In this document: in pieces, positions 24,401 through 34,142 of the stretch | How positions within the stretch are numbered: position 1 is the first letter of the stretch | Layout: each line of letters starts with the position of its first letter | NCBI RefSeq assembly: GCF_031877795.1 | Contig: NC_133932.1 | Location: forward strand, 38,454,180-38,518,179 | Reading direction: 5' to 3' | Length of the DNA: 64,000 bases | Origin: Strix aluco | Lineage: Eukaryota > Chordata > Aves > Strigiformes > Strigidae | Translations under genes and position numbers: made by a program | The notes under the pieces: model-generated | Database searches by the model: none | The model's input: only the letters and a program-made list of their open reading frames with translations | Told to the model about the DNA's origin: nothing

Positions 24401-26474
24401 TTCTTTGCTCTCAAGGACTGTACACCTGAGAGTGACTGAGGTGCATTAGGTGCACTCCTGGAGCTCATCTGCTGGCTTGCTGTCATCCAAAAATAATTCA
24501 GTTTGGATGTGCTAAGTCTCCTCTGTGACATGAGGCAAAATGCTGCAGCTGGGGACAATCCCAAGATTTGCTTTAAAAGCAAGTCAAAAGTCATGGAGCT
24601 GAAGTAAAACGCACCCTTGGACAAAAGAGTGCTGTCTCTGCATGCCTCGATACTGCAGGAGACTTGGGGTGGAAAGCTGGTAAAGTGAACCCTTCCTGCA
24701 GTCTCTAGGAAAAGCAATACAAACAGGGCTTTTAGGATTGAGCTTGCACCCAACAACCATCTCCAGTCTGTGCAACAGCTGGCAAAGCCAAGCCCTCTTC
24801 TGCTCTGAGAGCTATCAAACTGTTGATGAATTCAATGCAGGGCCAGGTCTTTTCCTCTCATTCACCACCCAAGGTAACTTCTGCTTTCTGATATTAAAAA
24901 GAAAAATAATCCGCTACTGGTAAAACCAGGAGCTTAACTGTTGCTTTCAGTAGCTAGTCTCCCTATGCTCAGGACTACCACCACAGTACACAGTGTTGGC
25001 TGAGGAGGAGTTTTTTGGTAAACAGCTGTTACAGTCCAATATGACATTCGTAATTCTGTACCCGTAGAGCATCACTTGCGTTGTCACTTGCTTTCAGGGA
25101 CACTCCAATATATCATATGGGAGAAGATTGGGATATTTAATGCACAGTGCAAAGAGGTGGTGGGTCAGATATGTGGAAGCAGCAGATGCCTCCAGCTGGG
25201 GCAGAAAAGGGTTAGACTGCAGGTTTTTTTCTGAGGACCACTTCTCTGGGCACTGCGCAGGTTTGATCTAAAATTAGGGCTAATCTATTGATCTTTTGAG
25301 CATGTTGAAAGGTTCACTGTTGCAGGAGAAGAAAGGACCTTTTGCAGGGTCTTTCATTACCTATGCTGAATGAGGAGTTCCTCCTGAGTGGTTGTTAGTT
25401 ACTCTTTGAGGTGGCTTTTTATATCAAGTACACAAGATATACTGTTCTCTAGTCACCACAAGAGGGTTGCAAAGGCTCAGTCAGGCATGCATGTTGATTC
25501 CATCAGCTGAAAAGTCCTGTAGACTCAAAACTGCTTTGCACAAATAAGTGATGAGTTTTAGAGACACGTAAAGTGTCTGGACCTCAAAATTTACCAGGAC
25601 TTCACACATCCCTGTTCACTTCACAGTCTACAACACTGGTCTGAGGGTGCCTCTGCACATAACCAGCAACTGCTTTAGAGTGATTTCTTCTGCTTTACTG
25701 ACAGTCCCACCTCTGACAGCTCATATGAACAAACTGTGAGGGCTTTTTCATCCCTCTTCTCTAGGGTCCTGAGGTCCTGTTTCATGTCATTTCAGAAAAA
25801 TGGGCCAGAAGCACAGAAAGTTCAGGTCCTGATGGACTTCCCTGTCACAAAACCCATGTCCACATACAGCTTTAACTGATGCTGCTGAGAACCCCCTCCA
25901 GAGGATGGGCTGAAGGCTGGTGAGACTTTGATGCAGAATAACCTTATTCTGGGAGACTGTACTTCCCCAAACACCCACAGTACTTCAACAAAGAAGTGCA
26001 AGAAAATTTCCCTGCTGCTGCCCACAGCTCTCCCCTTCTAGATCAACATGTAACATTCCCCTGAGACGGGAGTCCAGCCCATCACCACACTGCACTGCAC
26101 TCCTCCCCTCCCTTGGCTAACAACACAATGGACAAAAAAAAGGAGGTTTTATTTTTCTTGTTGTTCTCTTAACATTTCTATGGCACTGTACTAAAAACAA
26201 GGGCTCAAGGGTTTTCTATGATATAATTTCCCACACTTTTTCTTGCAAGGCACCTCAGCAGGGATGAAGCACATCCCTTAGCTGTCAGGGCTGGCTCTAG
26301 CTCCATTAAGGATGCATTAAAACTAAGGAAAGGGAGGCTTCCTTATCCTGCTCAGCAGAGTGCAAGAGACTCCTTGTTTATGTGTATATCATAATGCTGC
26401 TGGAACTAATGTGCAATATCCCAGGGATTTCCTGCAGAGGAATTTGCATGTAGGGATTTACAAGGTAAGGTATG
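15497..26474. other. Long intergenic stretch without recognised genes
   Basis: About 11 kb between the CR1 copy and the ERV. Composition is ordinary, with AT-rich and some GC-richer patches (18000-18620, 23160-23650, 24160-24460). Open frames are short (105 and 134 codons among the longest) and none resembles a known protein. Small low-complexity spots are present: an alternating AT/CA patch at 21925-21953 and A-rich purine sequence at 21588-21632. I see no tRNA, exon chain or clear transposon. Confidence 0.5.
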
Positions 26475-26478
26475 GTTT
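26475..26478. repeat. Target-site duplication, left copy (GTTT)
   Basis: The four bases before the TG of the left LTR are GTTT. The four bases after the CA of the right LTR (34859-34862) are also GTTT. A 4-bp duplication is characteristic of gammaretrovirus-like integrases. Confidence 0.75.
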
Positions 26479-27167
26479 TGATACCGTAAAAGTCGGTCGG
26501 AGAAAAACTCTCTAAAACTCAGAAGTCAGAGTGTTAGAAAGCAGGCATTCTTTTATTTCAGCACCGGGTGCATGGGGGATCTCTCCACCAAACATGCACA
26601 CCTTAAACCAGTGAAACCCCGACTTAAATGCAGGTAGCTCATACATATTCATGAGGTCTTACAATACAAACATACACATTCATAATGATGTGTAATTAGT
26701 CCTAGAATTTCTGTATCAACAGTCTCTTCCATCTTATCTGAGACTTGATGTGTATCCTTGAGACTGATGTCATCCGCTTAGGCCATAAATGTATCAACAT
26801 TGTCATGCTTTCCTCCACCTTATCGAAACATGATATGATGCGCATCCTTGAGTGGTGCCATCTTCCTTGGTTCTCGCATTTGATGTGTGATGCATATCCT
26901 TGAATGGGGAGTCATTCTTCGGGTTGCAAATCACAGGTGTCCCTCGTCTGAGGGGGGTGCAGGTGTCCTCCATCTCCAGGTGTCAGAGGCCCCAGTCCTT
27001 TGTCCTTGGGGCCCCTATCTTTATTTATGTATGCTTGTGTTCCTTGTTTTACAGCTCAGAGATGCCTTGCTTTTACAGCTTAAAGGAATTTTAGTTAAGT
27101 ACAATTTAAGTTTACTATAGCTAACTATTTTACAGTTATGCTTAACTTTCTTAATATACCTATATCA
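26479..27167 (-). repeat. 3' LTR of the ERV
   Basis: A 689-bp repeat, with ends (minus strand) TGATATAGG...GGTATCA, matching the other LTR at 34143-34858 with roughly a dozen substitutions by eye. On the minus strand it has AATAAA at 26557-26552, about 75 nt before its end, a plausible viral poly(A) signal. A second AATAAA lies within cataaataaagata near 27020. It directly follows the polypurine tract. Confidence 0.93.
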
Positions 27168-27187
27168 TTCCCCCCTTTCTCTTCACG
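27168..27187 (-). other. Polypurine tract (plus-strand primer site)
   Basis: On the minus strand the bases immediately before the 3' LTR read gaagagaaaggggggaa, an uninterrupted purine run directly abutting the LTR's TG. This is the expected position and composition for a retroviral polypurine tract. Confidence 0.85.
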
Positions 27188-27346
27188 GTTGCAGAATTTA
27201 TATGATGCAACCTAAAATACTTACTTATCAGAGCTAAGGTTAGTTTTAAGTATAGATTAACAGGTTATACATTCTTATAATATACTTATATAGATATATA
27301 AAGCATGTCCTTCACTGTAAATACATAATATGATTTATAATTTAGA

Positions 27347-28579
27347 CTACAAACATCTACTACAGCGGTTACAGCAATCACAGCACCGAATAGTTAAACA
27401 AGTTATTATTATCATAACAATTATCCCCAGAATTAAAACAAGTAATTGTTTCAGCCACTTGAAATTGGGTAACAAAGATGTCGGTGTATTCCAGATCTCT
27501 TCAAAGCCAAGAGAAGTATCATCTTTCTGCACCTCATGTAGTACACCTATCTGATGCTTTATTATGCTCATGTCTGTGTTTATCTTCCCCGTCTCATCAA
27601 TGTATGTGCAGCAGCTAGTGTTTACAACAGCACAAACTCCACCATGTGAAGCTAACATCATGTCTAAAGCCATTCTATTTTGGAGGGTGATTTTAGAAAG
27701 CTCTGTAACTTCTCCCTGTAATGCCCCAATTGCATTTGTTGTAGCGTTCCCAATTTCTTCCATTACCCCAGAAATACTTACTATAGCTTTTTCTAGTTCA
27801 CTGACCCCCAGTGCAGGAATGAGCCATCTCACAAAAGAGTGAAAAGCAGTTGGACGAATAACTAATGGATTTGGAATATTTCTCTTTTGTCTTCCAATAT
27901 GAACTTTGGCCCAGCTTAATCCGTGTAATTGGGGTACTACTTTAATTTGAGGAAGGACTATTCCTAACGTGCAGGCTCCAGTCCACCAAGGGGGTAGTGA
28001 CTTTCTAGCTATATTCCCACAAAGCCAATACCAACCTTTTCCTTTTGGGACTTTCCAGTATAAGCCTCTTAAATTTTCATGTCTTTTTGGTAAGTGAATC
28101 TGGAAATACCAATCACACTGAGGATAATTTCCCACTGAGTTATTACCTCGAATGGTGGTTTTTCGATCTGTGACACACTTAACTTTTTCCTTTAATTGAG
28201 GAGTTCTAATCACCCAAGTTTGTGGGTCCTCATTTCGTTCTTTAAAATATTTTCTAGGGGATTCCCAAAGATTGTTCCAAGTATTATTGAAAGGAATGGG
28301 AAGGCCGATCAATGAGAGATTTGCAGCAGAGCTATGTCTTGGAAATTTAGCACACACCCAGCATTCACTCATATTGATTGCTAATGCCACCCGCTTTATC
28401 AATTGTATATGAGTATTATCATTCCATAATGTTCCCAAACTTTGTGAGGTGCCCCCTCGGTACATAACCAACTGTAGCAGCAAGATAATTATTGTCTTTT
28501 GAGCCAAAGCTTTAAAGGGGCCTCTTCCTGAGACGTCCATGGTGCTGGGGCTTTCTTGACTCGCGAATAATGTATCCAA
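27347..28579 (-). CDS. ERV env, uninterrupted 410-codon envelope glycoprotein
   Basis: One open frame with the parts of a type I fusion glycoprotein. There is a hydrophobic signal peptide at about residues 29-40 (starts possible at M1 or M14) and a surface subunit of only about 190 residues with a CWVC (CXXC) motif at 73-76. A furin-type RQKR lies at 230-233. The transmembrane subunit has a heptad-like helix, a CX6CC motif (C316...C323 C324), a membrane anchor at about 379-397 and a cysteine-rich tail of about 13 residues. NX[S/T] sequons lie near 69, 87, 98, 146, 278 and 320. CXXC plus CX6CC is the signature of gammaretroviral-type Env with a disulfide-linked SU-TM. The surface subunit is short for an exogenous gammaretrovirus. 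It overlaps the last 68 bp of pol in another frame. Whether it is expressed or fusogenic cannot be read from the sequence. Confidence 0.9.
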   Translation of the reverse strand: MDTLFASQESPSTMDVSGRGPFKALAQKTIIILLLQLVMYRGGTSQSLGTLWNDNTHIQLIKRVALAINMSECWVCAKFPRHSSAANLSLIGLPIPFNNTWNNLWESPRKYFKERNEDPQTWVIRTPQLKEKVKCVTDRKTTIRGNNSVGNYPQCDWYFQIHLPKRHENLRGLYWKVPKGKGWYWLCGNIARKSLPPWWTGACTLGIVLPQIKVVPQLHGLSWAKVHIGRQKRNIPNPLVIRPTAFHSFVRWLIPALGVSELEKAIVSISGVMEEIGNATTNAIGALQGEVTELSKITLQNRMALDMMLASHGGVCAVVNTSCCTYIDETGKINTDMSIIKHQIGVLHEVQKDDTSLGFEEIWNTPTSLLPNFKWLKQLLVLILGIIVMIIITCLTIRCCDCCNRCSRCL

Positions 28580-28889
28580 GGTCCTTGCCGTCTAATTTAA
28601 CAGCAGTATACGTTGTTAGTAAAATCTGATAAGGTCCCTTCCATTTCTCTTGTAGTGGATCAGAGGTCCATGATTTGAGGTAGACCCAATCTCCCGGCTG
28701 AAAGGAATGAACTGGTGAATCGAGATTTAATGATCTATTTATTACAACAGACTTATTTATTTACTGTATAACTTTCCCCAGGAGAATCATGTATTTTGAC
28801 AGATCATTTTCTCCCTGAATTTTCATTTCTCCAGGTAAACCTGGAATCTGATATGGCCTTCCATAAAGAAGTTCATATGGACTCAGTCA

Positions 28890-29690
28890 GTGTTTACCCC
28901 TTGGTTGAACTCTTATTCTCAGCAAAGCTAGGGGTAAAACCTGTGTCCAGTCCATTGAAGTTTCCTGACACAATTTGCTTATTTGTAATTTAAGGGTGTA
29001 ATTCATTGTCTCTACTTTCCCACTTGCTTGTGGTCGATAGGGGGTATGTAAGTCCCAAGCAATATTTAATACACTTGATATTCTTGAGATGATAGATGCT
29101 ATAAAATGAGGACCCCTATCTGATGACATGCCTATTGGCACTCCAAATCTGGGAATTATTTCTTTTAGTAATATTTTTGCAACCTCCCGCACTTTGTTGG
29201 TGCGGCAGGGAAAAGCTTCTGGCCATCCTGTGTATGTATCTACTAACACCAATAAGTATTTTAAACTTCTTTTTCTGGGTAATTCAGTAAAGTCAATTTG
29301 CCAATACTCTCCTGGAGCTCCCCCTTCTGTCACTTTTCCAAAGTGTATCTTATTCTGTGTTTTGGGATTGTTTTTACAACATATTTCACATCTCTCTGTA
29401 ACTGACCTTATGGTTTCTACCATATTTCGGCCAATTATAAATTTCTGTAAATGTTTCAGAAGATTCTCAGTACCCCAATGAGCAGAGTTATGTTCCTTTT
29501 TTACCACCTCATATAATAAGGGGTATGGGACTACTACTAAACCTGAAGCTGTTACAGCCCACCCACTTTCTTTCTTTTCGGCTTCTAATTTTTCAATCAG
29601 TTTTAAATCTTGATTATCATATATCGGATGCTCAGGTAAATCTAACTGACATTCTGGGACTAGTGCCTGAACTCCTATTGTGATGCCTTT
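28890..29690 (-). pseudogene. pol segment: integrase
   Basis: Same frame as the RNase H segment, open for 267 codons. The HHCC zinc site (HNSAH...CEICC) is followed by the catalytic core with D in WQIDFTELP, D in SSDRGPHF and E in GKVETMN. It ends at TGA just after VQPRGKH. The C-terminal domain (GDWVYLKSW, KWKGPYQILL) continues in the same frame after two stops. Confidence 0.9.
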
Positions 29691-29693
29691 TCA

Positions 29694-30425
29694 TGCAGCT
29701 CGTTCGGCAGCTTCATCAGCCAGCCTATTTCCACGTTGCTGTTTGCTGTCTCCTGTCTGATGTGCCTTGCAATACATTACAGTGACTTCTGCAGGCAGCT
29801 GTATGCTCTCAAGGAGCCTCAGGACTTCTTCCTTATGTTTTATTGCTGTTTCCTGTGATGTTAAAAGTCCTCTTTCTTTCCATATAGCTCCATGGGCATG
29901 GATTACTCTGAATACATATTTCAAGTCAGTCCAGATATTTACTTTCTTTTCTTTGCTCAGTTCTAATGCTCTTGTCAGAGCAATTAATTCAGTCTTTTGA
30001 GCAGATACACTCGGTGACAATGGTTCAGCTTCTATGACATTGGTCACAGTAGTCACCGCATATCCGGATGCACGCTGTCCATTTATAACAGAACTACTCC
30101 CATCTGTATATAGTTCTAAATCAGTATCAGGCAAAGGTGTATCTTTTAGGTCTGTTCTGCTGGCATATACTTCTTCAATGGTTCGCAGACAGTCATGCTC
30201 CAATTCCTTTGCCTCTTTTAAATCACCAGACAGGAAGGTTGCAGGGTTTAATATAGTTGTTGTTTTTAAGGTTGTGTCATCCTGGTCTAGTAGGACAGCT
30301 TGGTATTTAAGCATTCGGCTCTGGGATAGCCAATGATTCCCTTTCTGCTCCAAAACTGAAATTACCATGTGGGGTACATATACAGTTATGTGCTGCCCTA
30401 GGGTAAACTTCCGAGCTTCTTGTAT
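29694..30425 (-). pseudogene. pol segment: RNase H domain
   Basis: An open stretch between two nonsense codons (TAA 30426-30428 and TGA 29691-29693) in one frame. The D-E-D-D catalytic residues are present in LYTDGSSS, QKTELIAL, IWTDLKYV and NRLADEAAE, and KAHQTGD corresponds to the conserved histidine loop. Confidence 0.9.
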
Positions 30426-31052
30426 TTACATGACTGTTGCTGCTACTGCTCTCAGGCATCCTGGCCACCCCTGACTCGCAGTATCTAGTTGCTTAGAGAA
30501 GTAAGCAACTGCTCGTCGTAAGGGCCCGAGAAATTGTGCCAGCACCCCTAAGGCTATTCCTTTCCTTTCATGCACAAACAGTTCAAAAGGCTTCTCAATA
30601 TTTGGCAATGCTAGTGCTGGTGCTTTTAACAGCGATTGTTTTAGTTCTTTGAAGGACTGTCTTCCTTCTCTAGTCCATGCTAAACAGGAATCAGCAGAGG
30701 TTTTTAATATTTCATATAACGGTCTCACCATTAGTCCGTAGTCATCAATCCATAAGCAACACCAACCGGTCATCCCGAGGAAGGTCCGCAGTCTCGGAGA
30801 GTCCTGGGTTCTGGGAGTTGACAGATGGCCTTCTTCCTTTTGGCTGACAGCTGCCGGTGTCCTTTAAAAATCTCAAAGCCCAAATACATTACAGTCTCTT
30901 GGGCAATTTTGGCTTTTTCTCGCAACACCCGATACCCACTCATTCCCAGGAAATTCAGAAGGCTAATGGTTAACTGCAAACATTCTTCCCTGGATTCTCC
31001 AGCTGTAAGGATATACGTACTGTAGAACAACGCCTTCCTGATTTTCTTGTCG

Positions 31053-32030
31053 TCAACCCTCAAGATATTTGGCAAGTTGATTTCCAAAAATTGTCGGACT
31101 GTTTTTAAATCCCTGTGGAAGCACTGTCCAAGTGTATTGGGTCTTTCTCCCGGTTTCTGGATTTTCCCATTCAAAGGCAAATAGGTCTTGGCTCTCTGGG
31201 GCCACGGGAATGCAGAAAAAGGCATCTTTTAAATCTAGTACAGAAAACCATCCTTGCTTATCTGTCAGTGTGGTCAGTAAAGTATAAGGATTTGCCACAA
31301 CTGGATGGATATCCTGTACTATTTGATTGATTGCCCTCAAATCCTGAACCATCCTATATGTTTTCCCATCTGCTTTCTTTACTGGCAATATAGGGGTATT
31401 GTATTTAGATTCACATTCTCTTATTAAGCCATGCTTTAAAAATTTTTGTATGAGAGGTAACAATCCCAATCTAGCTTCAATCTTTAAGGGGTACTGTTTC
31501 AATCTTACTGGTGTAGAATCTGGTTTTATATCTATTTTCACAGGCTCAGCTATCCAGGACCTCCCCGGTACCTCTCCAGTCCAAACAAGAGGGATTACTG
31601 CTTCTTCTACTTCCTTTGGAATCTCTTCTTTATTTTCTTTATCTTCCTGCAACAAAAATATTGAAGCCTGGACATATTTAGATTCTGGTATTAATACTTC
31701 TACTTCTCCATTTTTTAATTTAATTTTGGCCTCCAATTTTTCTAGCAGGTCCCTGCCTATTAGAGGTTTTGGAGCTCCCGGTAAGTAGAGGAATTCATGT
31801 GTTACCCACCGTTTTCCAATTTTAAATTTTAATGGTTTGAAAAAGGGCCTCTGTTCAGCTTTTCCCATTGCACCAATTATTTTTATCATATTATCCCCTA
31901 ATTCATGATCTTTTGTATTTAAAACTGAAAAGGTTGCCCCTGTATCTATTAGGCACTCTACTGCCTCATTTCCCAGCTCAATTGTAACCAGAGGCTCTGC
32001 TGGGAGAGTGCTCCGGTCCCCTTCAGTCCT
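31053..32030 (-). pseudogene. pol segment 1: protease and RT fingers/palm
   Basis: Open for 325 codons from just upstream of the gag stop. It contains LIDTGAT, the flap region, GRDLL, RT start KQYPL, LKDAFFCIP (first catalytic aspartate of RT) and LPQGF. It ends at an in-frame TGA shortly before the expected YxDD box. Confidence 0.9.
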
Positions 32031-33522
32031 CTAATGTTACTATAGGTGCTGCTCCTTTGTTCTTCGCTAATGCTGGGCATTCTCTTTTCCAGTGTCCCCT
32101 TTCTTTACAATAGGCACACTGATTCATGCTCAGAGTATTCGGCAGTGCTCTTCCACTTCTCCTGCTTCGTGTCCCACCTCTTGTGTTCACAAACCGTCCC
32201 CGATTCTTCTGAATATCCTCCAAAACCGCTACTAACTTAGCATTAGTCTTCTGTGTCTCCTCCTCTCTATTTCGATATACCATCCATGCTACTTCCAGCA
32301 TCTTTCCTAGATCTCTAGCCTCTATCCCCCGCAGTCTCTGCAATTTCCGCCTGATGTCATTCGTGGCCTGTCCCATGAATAGGGAAGCCAGCTGTCCTGC
32401 CCCTTCCTCTGATTCGATTCTCAGAGTAGTATATTTTCTAGCCGCCTCTTTTAGCCGATTTAAAAAATCAGTTGGGGATTCATCCTTATTTTGCTTGATT
32501 TCATATAATTTAGACCAATTAACAGCTTTTGGAGTTGCATGCCGTATCCCAAATATGACTAATCTTTGGTAACGTATAATCATTTCTCTATCATCTGGAT
32601 TATTAGGATCCCAGTTTGGATCTACTAGGGGGAAGTGCTGTTCCACTCGCCCCTGCAGTACGTTTGTGGCTATTTGACCTTCCACATGTAATCGCACTGC
32701 CCTCCGAATCATTTCTCGCTCAGTGCTATCAAACAATACTTGTAGTATTGCCTCGATATCTTGCCAATCTGGGTTTTGAGTTTTAACTATCATTTCAAAT
32801 GCACTGGCGACTTTCTCCGGATCTTCTCTATAACTTTCAGCAATTGAAAATGGAACTTTTATAAAGACCAGGCCGCTATTCCCAACTGCTTGCCGCAAGG
32901 GAGCTTGTAAAGGAGCTGGCAGCTCTGTTTTCTGTCTACTCCGAGTTCTTTCTGAAATAGGCGTGGAGCTTTCTGCTTCCACTGCCTCCTCTGACTCATC
33001 ACTTCTTTCCTGCCTTGCTTCAGCCTGCCTGTCAGTTATTCGTATTCTCGGTGCAGTCAACAGGTCTAAATCTTCCTCTATCTCCTCCTGAGTCCATTTT
33101 AAGCACCTCTGCCCTATACTACATGCAGAGCAGCACCTTTTTAATTCCGTCTTGCCCCTTTTGTCTTTTTCTAATGCCAGGACAAGAGGATCTGATGGGG
33201 CAAGATTAATTCCACACTCTTTCTGCCACTCTGGATGTTGCCGTAGTGTGAAAAACATATCAGCATACATTACTTCATCCCACTTTCTTTCCCTTCTCAG
33301 AAAAAGCATTAGTTGTAGCAAGGTATCATAATTTAAAGTCCCATTAATTGGCCATTTTTCCCCTTCATCCAGCTTATATAGTGGCCACCATTGATTACAA
33401 TATTTTATCAAATCCTCCTTTTTGGGAGAACCCCCAGTACCTCCAATATGCTTCCAATGCCATAATATACAGCCTAAGGGGGATTTCTTTACTATTCCAC
33501 CTGTAGAACTTCCAGCCCCCAT
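32023..33522 (-). CDS. ERV gag polyprotein, uninterrupted, 499 codons
   Basis: The start chosen is the MGAGSS methionine at 33522, because an N-terminal MG is the myristoylation signal used by gammaretroviral matrix. An upstream in-frame ATG at 33534 would bury it. Matrix has a W-rich segment (CILWHWKHIGG). The acidic middle region shows no PPxY or PTAP late motif that I can see. Capsid has a major homology region at about 344-365 (QNKDESPTDFLNRL), then a basic stretch and one CCHC knuckle (CAYCKERGHWKREC, 469-482). It stops with TGA at 32025-32023 after TLED. Uninterrupted. The protein would assemble cores under the membrane if made. Confidence 0.92.
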   Translation of the reverse strand: MGAGSSTGGIVKKSPLGCILWHWKHIGGTGGSPKKEDLIKYCNQWWPLYKLDEGEKWPINGTLNYDTLLQLMLFLRRERKWDEVMYADMFFTLRQHPEWQKECGINLAPSDPLVLALEKDKRGKTELKRCCSACSIGQRCLKWTQEEIEEDLDLLTAPRIRITDRQAEARQERSDESEEAVEAESSTPISERTRSRQKTELPAPLQAPLRQAVGNSGLVFIKVPFSIAESYREDPEKVASAFEMIVKTQNPDWQDIEAILQVLFDSTEREMIRRAVRLHVEGQIATNVLQGRVEQHFPLVDPNWDPNNPDDREMIIRYQRLVIFGIRHATPKAVNWSKLYEIKQNKDESPTDFLNRLKEAARKYTTLRIESEEGAGQLASLFMGQATNDIRRKLQRLRGIEARDLGKMLEVAWMVYRNREEETQKTNAKLVAVLEDIQKNRGRFVNTRGGTRSRRSGRALPNTLSMNQCAYCKERGHWKRECPALAKNKGAAPIVTLED

Positions 33523-34120
33523 TGTACAGAGCAAATAAGATATATATCAGTATAGCAGCAAGAAAATGTGTATACACAATAGCAGCAAAAGTATATGCGT
33601 GTATCAAATACAATATTTAAATAATTAATTCAACAATCACTTTGTCTGTCTCTGGCTGCACCTCTCGCGAGATAACAGAACCGCGGATCAGGACTCCGCA
33701 CTCGCTTCGTACGTAATTGTACGTCTCACGTCTCACACACCACTCACACAATCACACAAGTTTGCGAGCTAAAGACAGTTGTTTCACAGCAGCTGCTTAA
33801 ACAAACCAAACAAAGTTCACTTCTTAAAAAGTTACCAAATACACCAAACAACCAGAGCATATGCTAAGGAGCTATATTCCCCTTGTGGGCCCGTTCGGGG
33901 CGCTCCCCCCCCCGTTTATTCTGCACAGCTATGCACCTGCCGCTTATAAGCAGGAAACCAGAAAAACAGAAAATTTTAAAATCCTGAAAGAATGCCTTTA
34001 CTTACAATTTGAAGTTCTTACTTCTGGCCCTTCAGTCCAGGGATCAGGGTACCTCTCTGAGAAATTCCGGTGCCGGCTGAGGTTCCATGATCCCAGGATC
34101 TGTAGAGCTTCAGAAGCAGA
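33523..34120 (-). other. ERV 5' leader between PBS and gag
   Basis: About 600 bp of untranslated leader on the minus strand. It includes a C/G-rich hairpin-prone patch near 33893-33912 (gggcgctcccccccccg on +). This is where packaging signals and the env splice donor normally lie; I cannot place either with confidence. Confidence 0.6.
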
Positions 34121-34138
34121 GTCCCATCTGGGTTGCCA
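34121..34138 (-). other. Primer-binding site, probably tRNA-Arg
   Basis: On the minus strand, four bases (GTTT) after the 5' LTR, the sequence reads TGGCAACCCAGATGGGAC. It starts with TGG, the complement of a tRNA CCA end. From memory it is the complement, with one mismatch, of a vertebrate tRNA-Arg (anticodon CCT) 3' end. The tRNA identity is an inference; the position is firm. Confidence 0.7.
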
Positions 34139-34142
34139 AAAC

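Larger units (their letters stand above)
28512..32030 (-). pseudogene. ERV pol (protease-RT-RNase H-integrase), multiply broken
   Basis: Domain order is clear. Protease active-site LIDTGAT is at 31951-31931, RT with LPQGF near 31110, then RT connection. RNase H has its acidic residues in YTDGS, KTEL, WTDLK and LADEA. Integrase has an HxxxH...CEICC zinc site and a D, D, E triad in WQIDF, SSDRG and KVETM. A C-terminal domain follows that ends at 28512, inside env. Lesions seen: TGA at 31053-31055; a short deletion with frame change near 31020 that removes both aspartates of YxDD; a frame change near 30797; TAA at 30426-30428; TGA at 29691-29693; TGA at 28887-28889; TAA at 28761-28763. The frame is also offset by one from gag. 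It is non-functional as an enzyme. Confidence 0.93.

Noticed and set aside
26887-27120. Open frame on + within the LTR, repeated at 34551-34788
   Set aside because: It is antisense to the LTR and appears twice because the LTR does; no sign of coding function.
29128-29481. Plus-strand open frame of 117 codons
   Set aside because: Shadow of the integrase coding sequence on the opposite strand.
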